Shown here: positions 1-5,478 of the stretch, piece after piece
Layout of the letters: each line of letters opens with the position of its first letter
Numbering within the stretch: position 1 is the stretch's first letter
Assembly (NCBI GenBank): GCA_028700615.1
Contig: JAQVSH010000142.1
Location: 1-5,478, forward strand
Reading direction: 5' to 3'
Source: Bacteroidales bacterium
Lineage (GTDB): Bacteria; Bacteroidota; Bacteroidia; Bacteroidales; UBA4181
DNA length: 5,478 nucleotides
Notes under the pieces: model-generated
Databases searched by the model: none
What the model was told of the DNA's origin: nothing
Seen by the model: only the letters and a program-made list of their open reading frames with translations
Made by a program: the position numbers and the translations under genes

Positions 1-35
1 TAAGGGTAAATAACAAAATCAAGAATCCTCACTGG

Positions 36-83
36 CAAAACCCCATGTGGATTCCGGTGGGAACACTGCACATGGGGATTTTG
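36..83 (-). terminator. Long hairpin downstream of the enolase-family gene, probable terminator
   Basis: An inverted repeat begins 22 bases past the stop codon of the enolase-family gene. The left arm CAAAACCCCATGTG (36-49) pairs with CACATGGGGATTTTG (69-83), leaving one bulged A at 78. Inside it a smaller TTCC/GGAA stem (52-55 with 60-63) closes a four-base GGTG loop. The A-run and T-run flanks give the transcript of either strand a short U-tract of four, so it could act in both directions. The call as terminator of the minus-strand gene rests on position and structure. The U-tract is short, so termination may be incomplete. Confidence 0.65.
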
Positions 84-105
84 TTAAGAGGTAAAAAAGA
101 GAAGA

Positions 106-1497
106 CTAGCTCCAGGGTCTGTCCATACCGGTAATACGGGTATTCCATTCGTCCGTAGACATCCAGAGTTTTCCTTCGGCGTTGCGGTTCAGGTGTTGTT
201 TAATCACCTCTTCATTGGGTTCAACACCCAGACCGGGTTTATCCGGAACCATAACACCACCGTCTACTTCAATGGGTTTAATACCGGTTACCAGGTCTTC
301 CCAATATTCGAGGTCAACGCCATGATGTTCCAATGCCATAAATCCGCGGGTAGCGGCGGCGCAATGCACACTGGCCAGCAAAGAGAAAGGAGTCCCGGCG
401 CAATGCATACCCATAGCAATTCCGTATTCTTCGGCATAGTCTCCGATTTTCTTGGTCTCCATAATTCCTCCGGAAGACATCATATCAGGATGTACAACAT
501 CTACGGCATTCTTTTCAATCAGATCTTTGAAACCGTGTTTTCCAAAAATATCTTCCCCTGTACAGGTAGGAACTTCTACGGCATCGGTAATTTTTTTCCA
601 CTGATCGGTATACATCCAGGGAATAAAGTCTTCCATCCATCCCAGACGATAAGGTTCTGCGGCTTTAGCCAGCTGAATAGCTGTATTGATGTCGAAACTA
701 CCAAAGTGGTCGCTCAGCAATTGTACATCATATCCAACGGTGTTACGTACGCCAGCCACATATTCGATCAATTTATCAATTCCTTTAGGAGTAATCTGAA
801 TACGGGTTAATTGATGAGGAGTCCATGCATACGCATCCTTGAAATTATAAAATCCGTTAAGATTCCATCTGTGCGTGCCTACCAATGCACCAGGAACATC
901 TCTCAGCATATTGATCCCGAAATCCATCTTGATCCACTTGTACCCGTGGTCCATTCTGAGTTTCATTTTTTGACCCATCGCCTCTCCGGTACGTTGCTGG
1001 GGGGTATCGGCATACAATTCGATTTTATCCCGGTATTTCCCGCCTAACATCTGATAAATGGGTACTCCATAAGCCTTACTTACAATATCCCACAAAGCAA
1101 TTTCAATTCCGCAAAGACCGCCGGCCTGACGTCCATGGGGTACGGAATGTTTGAAACGGCTGAATATTTTTTCAATATTACAGGGATTTTCGCCCAATAA
1201 ACGGGCTTTAAACTGCAAAGCATAAATAGGATCCCCTCCATCGCGGACTTCACCGTATCCCATGATGCCCTGATTGGTTTCAATACGGATAATCGGAGTA
1301 CTGCTATACCAGGCGATCTTCATGTCCGTAATCTTCAATTCGGAGGGAGAGGAATAACGACCCACCTTTTGAGTTACATATTCCACATCTTTCGCCACAT
1401 TGTCATTGAGAAACAACGCGCTCATTGACAATCCACCCACAGCTGCCTTCTGCATAAATTCACGGCGGCCCAATTGGTTCTGTTCGTTTTTTTCCAT
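106..1497 (-). CDS. Exported enolase-superfamily protein (mandelate racemase / galactonate dehydratase-like), probable sugar-acid dehydratase
   Basis: This 463-residue protein belongs to the mandelate racemase/muconate lactonizing branch of the enolase superfamily, whose members abstract a proton next to a carboxylate using a bound Mg2+. A twin-arginine signal lies at residues 9-30 (R11-R12 followed by EFMQK, then a short hydrophobic run), so a periplasmic location is likely. The capping domain covers about 54-165 and the barrel follows. Likely metal ligands are D263, E289 (WMED) and E315 (TGED); D338 and H365 form the expected Asp-His dyad; E390 is also conserved. The spacings 26, 26, 23, 27 and 25 equal those I recall for E. 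coli galactonate dehydratase. Oddities: strand 2 reads K190-M-D192 instead of KxK, the DxH acid position is F265 with H264 beside it, and an aromatic-rich insert spans about 206-230. The start is ATG after an A-rich leader without a Shine-Dalgarno motif. It is separated from the upstream cluster by a terminator. The substrate is unknown; galactonate, mannonate or a related aldonate are possibilities. Confidence 0.9.
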   Translation of the reverse strand: MEKNEQNQLGRREFMQKAAVGGLSMSALFLNDNVAKDVEYVTQKVGRYSSPSELKITDMKIAWYSSTPIIRIETNQGIMGYGEVRDGGDPIYALQFKARLLGENPCNIEKIFSRFKHSVPHGRQAGGLCGIEIALWDIVSKAYGVPIYQMLGGKYRDKIELYADTPQQRTGEAMGQKMKLRMDHGYKWIKMDFGINMLRDVPGALVGTHRWNLNGFYNFKDAYAWTPHQLTRIQITPKGIDKLIEYVAGVRNTVGYDVQLLSDHFGSFDINTAIQLAKAAEPYRLGWMEDFIPWMYTDQWKKITDAVEVPTCTGEDIFGKHGFKDLIEKNAVDVVHPDMMSSGGIMETKKIGDYAEEYGIAMGMHCAGTPFSLLASVHCAAATRGFMALEHHGVDLEYWEDLVTGIKPIEVDGGVMVPDKPGLGVEPNEEVIKQHLNRNAEGKLWMSTDEWNTRITGMDRPWS

Positions 1498-1523
1498 TTT
1501 ATTATTTGGTTAATGGTTTTATG

Positions 1524-1541
1524 AAATTACTGCAAATTACT
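1524..1541. repeat. Short direct repeat AAATTACT with a 10-base period in the leader
   Basis: AAATTACT occurs at 1524-1531 and again at 1534-1541, exactly one helical turn apart. It lies between the candidate promoter and the start codon of the enolase-family gene. The spacing would suit a protein bound on one face of the DNA, but the region is A/T-rich and two copies of eight bases can arise by chance. No function is claimed. Confidence 0.3.
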
Positions 1542-1589
1542 TTTTTTATCTGAACTATACAACTGTTTAAACGATAAACTTCACCAGAA

Positions 1590-1620
1590 CAAAGTTAGAT
1601 TTTTCAAAATAATCTGCAAG
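1590..1620 (-). promoter_or_regulatory. Candidate Bacteroides-type promoter for the enolase-family gene
   Basis: Read on the minus strand, TAACTTTG (1597 to 1590) matches the Bacteroides -7 consensus TAnnTTTG exactly. Nineteen bases upstream is CTTG (1620 to 1617), which matches three of four positions of the -33 TTTG element. I found no other full TAnnTTTG match on this strand in 1498-1661. Transcription would start near 1583, giving a leader of about 85 bases before the ATG at 1497. The box lies just past the terminator of the preceding cluster, which fits an independent start for this gene. Confidence 0.5.
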
Positions 1621-1661
1621 GCTTTTCCAGAAAAATAACAGCAAATAAAAAGATATAACGC

Positions 1662-1685
1662 AAAAAACCGTCCCTAAGGACGGTT
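1662..1685 (-). terminator. Rho-independent terminator of the susC-susD-uxuA-like cluster
   Basis: On the minus strand a perfect eight-base-pair stem, AACCGTCC with GGACGGTT, encloses the four-base loop TTAG and runs straight into six T residues (1667 to 1662). It starts 38 bases after the stop codon of the UxuA-like gene. The form is a classic intrinsic terminator. On the plus strand the stem is followed only by CTTTG, so it should work mainly for the minus strand. Confidence 0.85.
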
Positions 1686-1723
1686 CTTTGCACACAAGCT
1701 ATAAAAGAAAAGCAGGAAATCGC

Positions 1724-2842
1724 TTATCTTTTGGAGGTTTCCGCGTCAGCAGCCTGCATCAGCCCACGCATATAACCTATAGCAAACAAATTACCCAACA
1801 AACCATAACTCGGATTATCATTGGTCTCACCCACCATAGTAGGAACATGATCGGGACGGATCGGTCCGGTAAAACCAATTTCATAATAAGCTTTCATAGC
1901 GGCATACATATCCGTAATTCCATCATCATGATAGACTTCTTCAAAATGATTTTTTTCACCCCTTACATCTCTGAAGTGAGAGAAGAAAATCTTATCAGAA
2001 AAACGTTTAATAGTAGCCGGGACATTCTCGCCCATCGTGGCAAAACAACCCTGACACATGGTAATACCATTGACGGGGCTTTTCACAAGGTTGATGGCGC
2101 GCTCAACATTGTCGGCGGAAATTAAGATTCTGGAGATGCCTCTGAGTTTGGGAATGGGAGGATCATCAGGATGAAGAGCCAGTTGAATACCGGCTTTTTC
2201 AGCCTCAGGTACCACTGCCTTCATAAAGTATTCCAGATTATTCCACATTTCTTCGGCAGAGAACTCCCGTCCGAGACGATTGATAGGAAGATCCTGAGCT
2301 TTTTCAATATCAAAAGCGGTCACCAGTGAGCCCCCTCTGGATTTACGGTCATTGCTGGTTCTGAACCATCCGATTTCGGGCATCCAATTGTAGCAAATGA
2401 TCTTTACACCCACTTTGCTAAGATTATGCATGAAAGCAATGAAGTTACTGATTTCTTCATCGCGTCCGGGCAGAGCCAGTTTGGTCTGTGATCCCAGACA
2501 TGGAGGACCTTCAACAACACAGAATTTCATGCCCTGATCAGCATATGCTTTGACCGTTGCCCTTAAGGAAATTTCATCCCATGCTTTCACATCGGCGGGC
2601 AATCCCAGTTGACGCGGACTCATTACACCGGCCACTGCATACTGTACGCCGAGTTCTTTTGCCATTTGTATTTTTGCCGGATTTAATCCGTAAAAATAAT
2701 CGAAAGCCACCTGCATTTTCTCGGTTTTAGGCTTCTGGAGCGCTCTGCCGCCCGGTGCGGCAAACAGAGAAGGGCTAAAGCCGGATGCCAATATGCCGGT
2801 TCCTGCGGCTACCGAGGCATTAATAAAATTTCTTCTGTTCAT
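1724..2842 (-). CDS. Exported UxuA-family TIM-barrel protein, mannonate dehydratase-like
   Basis: This 372-residue protein resembles UxuA, the Mn2+-dependent enzyme that converts D-mannonate to 2-keto-3-deoxy-D-gluconate. Residues 1-29 form a twin-arginine-type signal (R3-R4-NFI, then a hydrophobic stretch ending LFAA), unlike typical cytoplasmic UxuA. Family blocks in order are VVEGPP (109-114), CYNWMP (150-155), HPDDPP (224-229), NGITMCQG (258-265), FFSHFR (286-291), YHDDGITDMY (304-313), RPDH (329-332) and PSYG (344-347). Expected metal ligands are H224, C263, H289 and D331; H332 and Y346 match the catalytic His/Tyr pair with the family's spacing of 14. The front of the barrel differs: the RWYG motif reads YFYG (49-52), and the His after VVExxP is replaced (CLGSQTK, 115-121). 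The metal site therefore looks intact while the substrate pocket may be altered. It starts 11 bases after the SusD stop, so they are very likely cotranscribed. A related epimerase or isomerase activity cannot be excluded. Confidence 0.85.
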   Translation of the reverse strand: MNRRNFINASVAAGTGILASGFSPSLFAAPGGRALQKPKTEKMQVAFDYFYGLNPAKIQMAKELGVQYAVAGVMSPRQLGLPADVKAWDEISLRATVKAYADQGMKFCVVEGPPCLGSQTKLALPGRDEEISNFIAFMHNLSKVGVKIICYNWMPEIGWFRTSNDRKSRGGSLVTAFDIEKAQDLPINRLGREFSAEEMWNNLEYFMKAVVPEAEKAGIQLALHPDDPPIPKLRGISRILISADNVERAINLVKSPVNGITMCQGCFATMGENVPATIKRFSDKIFFSHFRDVRGEKNHFEEVYHDDGITDMYAAMKAYYEIGFTGPIRPDHVPTMVGETNDNPSYGLLGNLFAIGYMRGLMQAADAETSKR

Positions 2843-2853
2843 CTGTTTAGTTA

Positions 2854-4416
2854 TTAGTTAGGTCTCACATCCCACCAGCATCTGTGGGTAAACTGTTCTT
2901 CATTGGAAACGCCCACAGCCATACCCATCTGAACCAATGCCTTATTGTAATTTTCCGTATTACGGGTTAACTCGGCATTTACGTATGCATTACGACGCGG
3001 CATAGAAATACCGTTGACGTTGGGTGTCAGATCAGGACCCCACTGACGGATGTAAAACCAGGCTTCAAAAGGATTCATATAGTTTCCAATCCACATTTCC
3101 CGATATAAATTAGCCAAAGAATAAGGACGATATGCCAAATATACTGCAATTTCAGCATCCGAGATCTTATAGGCTCCGGTATACTGGGCATAAAATTTCA
3201 TATTAGATTCAACACCGGCTTTGTACATATCCTCTGCATTCCTCCCTCCGGTATTCCAGCCCAGAGATGCAGCCTTTGAAATTAAAAAATACATCTCGTA
3301 AGCCGCCAGACGAACCACCGGAGCAGAATAATCAAACAAAAAGCGGCTTTGTTTGGTATAATTCTTCTGAATCAGTTCATAGGTGGTCACCTGAACATCC
3401 TGACCATGAGGATATCCCTGTTGTTCTGCAAGGTTGTAATTCCATGCAGCGTCATTAAACCAATAGGTATTCATAATACCGGAGTTAGGCACAGCAAATT
3501 CCGGTTTCAGTTTACCTCCTAAAATGACCTGAGCCCTAGGATCATTGTCTTTAAGGGCATCCACAAAATCAGCGCCAAGTTTCCAGTATTTTTCAGGGTC
3601 ATTATAAATCATCCCATAGGCAACAGGGTTCCTTTCAGAATTTTTGCCATCCAGACAGTTAATCTTAAAATTATCCGCATTGTCCAGAATCACTCCGCTG
3701 GAAATGGCCAGTTCTGCGTATTCTTTGGCCAGAGCAGCATCCACGCCTGCTACACGCATAGCAAGACGAAGCATCAGTGAATACCCGTATTTTTTCCATT
3801 TGGGAATACTTCCGGAATAAATAGCATCCTGGCTTGTCCAAATGGGAACCGAGGGATCAAATGAAGCACAGGCTTCTTTCAGGGTAAGCAACATATCCTT
3901 ATATATATCTTCCTGCTTGTCATAGGCAGGGGCAAGATCCCCTTCCAGTAAAGCCAGACAGGCCTCCGTATAGGGAATATCCCCGAAAATGTCTGTCAAC
4001 CATGAAAAAATGGAAACCTTCATGATCTTAGCCATGGCAATCTTATTGACCAGAAGAGGATCAGCCTTCGCTTCAAGAACGTTCACCAGATGCACGGCTT
4101 CCTTGGCTTCTGAAGAAAAGGCACTCCAGGGATCATCATTGTGGGTTTGGTCAAACTGATAGCGATCTCCGGGTTCAATCATAGAGTGAGTCGCATAATA
4201 CTTGGCATATCCTCCGGGAACCCTGAGGGCATTCAAAGCGGAACGCCTCGTATAATTTACCTGTATATTAGTAAACACCATTCCCAGATCTGTCTGATTA
4301 TCGGTGAGCAGATATTTGGGATTATCGAGACTCTTAAGCCTTTCCGTGTTACAGGAATAGATACCCGCCAAAAAACACAGGATCATAATTCCCGAGAAAA
4401 TTTTTATATTTTTCAT
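2854..4416 (-). CDS. SusD/RagB-family nutrient-binding outer-membrane lipoprotein
   Basis: This complete 520-residue SusD-type protein (SusD-like_2/SusD-RagB group) is the surface lipoprotein that caps the SusC channel and captures the ligand. The N-terminus is a lipoprotein signal peptide: a Lys-containing start, a hydrophobic run at 6-19, and a lipobox ending IYSC with the lipidated Cys at 22. Family hallmarks include the helical block around 128-152 with DIFGDIPYTEA, the YDKQEDIY segment around 165-172, WKKYGYSLMLRLAMRV near 207-222, the DPRAQV block, the late helical repeat with AYEMYFLISKAASLGW, and a C-terminal WWDVRPN. The helical parts correspond to the TPR-like scaffold of SusD proteins. 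It follows the SusC stop by 19 bases and precedes the UxuA-like gene by 11, a tight operon. The ATG is preceded by an A-rich leader without a Shine-Dalgarno motif, as is normal in Bacteroidota. The ligand cannot be read from the sequence. Confidence 0.95.
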   Translation of the reverse strand: MKNIKIFSGIMILCFLAGIYSCNTERLKSLDNPKYLLTDNQTDLGMVFTNIQVNYTRRSALNALRVPGGYAKYYATHSMIEPGDRYQFDQTHNDDPWSAFSSEAKEAVHLVNVLEAKADPLLVNKIAMAKIMKVSIFSWLTDIFGDIPYTEACLALLEGDLAPAYDKQEDIYKDMLLTLKEACASFDPSVPIWTSQDAIYSGSIPKWKKYGYSLMLRLAMRVAGVDAALAKEYAELAISSGVILDNADNFKINCLDGKNSERNPVAYGMIYNDPEKYWKLGADFVDALKDNDPRAQVILGGKLKPEFAVPNSGIMNTYWFNDAAWNYNLAEQQGYPHGQDVQVTTYELIQKNYTKQSRFLFDYSAPVVRLAAYEMYFLISKAASLGWNTGGRNAEDMYKAGVESNMKFYAQYTGAYKISDAEIAVYLAYRPYSLANLYREMWIGNYMNPFEAWFYIRQWGPDLTPNVNGISMPRRNAYVNAELTRNTENYNKALVQMGMAVGVSNEEQFTHRCWWDVRPN

Positions 4417-4435
4417 CTTAATATTCTTTTGGGGT

Positions 4436-5478
4436 TTAGAAAGTTACATTAACATTCAGAGTATAGCTGCGAGTAGCCGGCAAAGCAAAACGTTCGATTC
4501 CAAAAGCGTTTCCGCTGGTACCTGAAGTAGAAGCATCTCCATTGGGAAGTCCGTTGTATATATCAAACAGGTTTCTTCCTACCAGGGTGAAGGAAACGTC
4601 CTGCATAGGCAATCCCTTTAATACACTCTTGGGAAGAGAATATCCTACGGAAATTTGTCTGAATTTTACAAAAGAAGCATCAAAAAGGTTATAGTCGGAA
4701 ATGGTATTTCCCATAGCATAACGGTAATAATTTTCAAAATTATTACCCGTATAAGGAATATTTGTATTGGTAGTAATGGTCTCATAAACAGCTCCGTTTT
4801 TGTAAACCCCCTCAATAGGAATTCCGGATTCTCTAAATTCCACTGTTCTTTCGGAGTGACCTCTGGCGGTCATATCCCATTCTGAATAAGAGAATACTTT
4901 AGCTCCCCATTTGGCATCAATCATCGCGTTTAAGGTAACTCCCTTGAAACGGAAAGTAGTGCTGAAACTAGCCGCATTCGGATTTATACCGGTCCCCAAA
5001 ATTTCAGGGGTAGCGGTTCTTTGCGGAAACCAGATTTTACGGGAAGCATTCCAGTACCAGATTTTCTGACCGGTGGTTTCATCCACAGCCTGCCTGTAAC
5101 CAACAATAGAAGCAAAAGGCTGTCCGACAATCTGTTTAATGGTAGTAGAGGCTTCAGATCTTGATAACTGAAGTTCTGAAACGCCTCCCAGATCAAGAAC
5201 CTCACTCTTGTTTCTGGAATAGGTCATGGTCATGTCCCATTTGAAATTCCCGTTCATAGGAACCAGATTCAACATGATTTCATGTCCTTTATTGCTCATC
5301 TTTCCTAAATTAACCGTTGCTCCATTATACCCGGAAGAAGAGGGAAGACTCACACTAACAATGTCATTCTCCGTAAGTTTATCATAATAAGCATAATCCA
5401 AGCCTACCCGATTATTGAAAAAACGCAGGTCTGCACCAATTTCCCATTCACTGGTTTGGTAAGGCATCAGATCTGATT
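4436..5478 (-). CDS. SusC/RagA-family TonB-dependent outer-membrane transporter, C-terminal part (cut by window edge)
   Basis: About 346 residues of the C-terminal beta-barrel are visible. The frame stays open to the right edge, so the ATG at 5467 is internal and not the start; the codons before it read SDL. SusC proteins are usually near 1000 residues, so the signal peptide, plug domain and first part of the barrel lie outside. Typical blocks are EWEIGADLRFFNNRVGLDYAYY near the edge, GHEIMLNLVP, FRFKGVTLNAMIDAKWGAKVF, VKFRQISVGYSLPK, and FTLVGRNLFDIYNGLPNGD. The protein ends in alternating polar/hydrophobic residues, RSYTLNVNVTF, with the terminal Phe expected for recognition by the outer-membrane assembly machinery. 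It would import the ligand captured by the adjacent SusD protein using TonB energy. It is the first gene in this window of the minus-strand cluster; its promoter is not visible. Confidence 0.95.
   Translation of the reverse strand, partial: SDLMPYQTSEWEIGADLRFFNNRVGLDYAYYDKLTENDIVSVSLPSSSGYNGATVNLGKMSNKGHEIMLNLVPMNGNFKWDMTMTYSRNKSEVLDLGGVSELQLSRSEASTTIKQIVGQPFASIVGYRQAVDETTGQKIWYWNASRKIWFPQRTATPEILGTGINPNAASFSTTFRFKGVTLNAMIDAKWGAKVFSYSEWDMTARGHSERTVEFRESGIPIEGVYKNGAVYETITTNTNIPYTGNNFENYYRYAMGNTISDYNLFDASFVKFRQISVGYSLPKSVLKGLPMQDVSFTLVGRNLFDIYNGLPNGDASTSGTSGNAFGIERFALPATRSYTLNVNVTF

Noticed and set aside
1..35. Possible end of a neighbouring gene (TAA at 1-3)
   Set aside because: Thirty-five bases are too few to tell a stop codon of a plus-strand gene from ordinary intergenic sequence.
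193..1047. Plus-strand open frames (193-810 and 811-1047) opposite the enolase-family gene
   Set aside because: They are antisense to a gene with clear family motifs throughout and show no recognisable domain or composition of a real protein.
1080..1283. 67-residue minus-strand frame inside the enolase-family gene
   Set aside because: It is out of frame within the conserved capping domain and has no family features.
1565..1572. Palindrome GTTTAAAC near the predicted transcription start
   Set aside because: Only eight bases, A/T-rich, with no extended dyad or second copy; expected by chance in such a region.
1688..2125. 145-residue plus-strand open frame
   Set aside because: It begins at the edge of the terminator and runs antisense to the UxuA-like gene, covering its metal-ligand motifs.
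4141..4452. Plus-strand open frame opposite the SusD N-terminus
   Set aside because: It is antisense to the signal peptide and N-terminal domain of a clear SusD lipoprotein and spans the SusC-SusD junction.
5465..5467. ATG as the start of a 343-residue protein
   Set aside because: The reading frame continues upstream to the window edge, and the SusC barrel motif EWEIGADLRFF follows at once, so this Met is internal.

Overview
The window carries four genes, all on the minus strand, so they read from right to left. It looks like part of a Bacteroidota (probably Bacteroidales) polysaccharide-utilisation-type locus. The reasons are a SusC/SusD outer-membrane pair, start regions without a Shine-Dalgarno motif, an A/T-rich intergenic region with a Bacteroides-type TAnnTTTG promoter box, and a moderately low G+C content by eye. 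I cannot name a species.

Layout in the direction of transcription: (1) the C-terminal third of a SusC/RagA-family TonB-dependent transporter enters from the right edge (4436-5478, truncated by the window). (2) Nineteen bases later comes a complete SusD/RagB-family lipoprotein (2854-4416). (3) Eleven bases later comes a twin-arginine-signal protein of the UxuA (mannonate dehydratase) TIM-barrel family (1724-2842). A strong hairpin with a T-tract (1662-1685) then ends this cluster. (4) After a 226-base intergenic region holding a candidate promoter comes a second twin-arginine-signal protein, an enolase-superfamily (mandelate racemase/galactonate dehydratase type) protein (106-1497). It is followed by a long hairpin (36-83) that is a likely terminator. 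Bases 1-35 hold nothing I can identify.

Inferred joint role: SusC and SusD bind and import a glycan fragment or sugar acid across the outer membrane. Two unrelated folds that each include sugar-acid dehydratases, both apparently exported, could then act on the product in the periplasm. UxuA and certain enolase-superfamily proteins (ManD) are non-homologous enzymes that can catalyse the same step, D-mannonate to 2-keto-3-deoxy-D-gluconate, so finding both together with export signals is the most notable aspect. Both proteins keep the metal-binding frame of their families but differ at substrate or catalytic positions, so their substrates should be treated as unknown. There is no glycosidase, lyase, regulator, RNA gene, CRISPR array or mobile element in the window.
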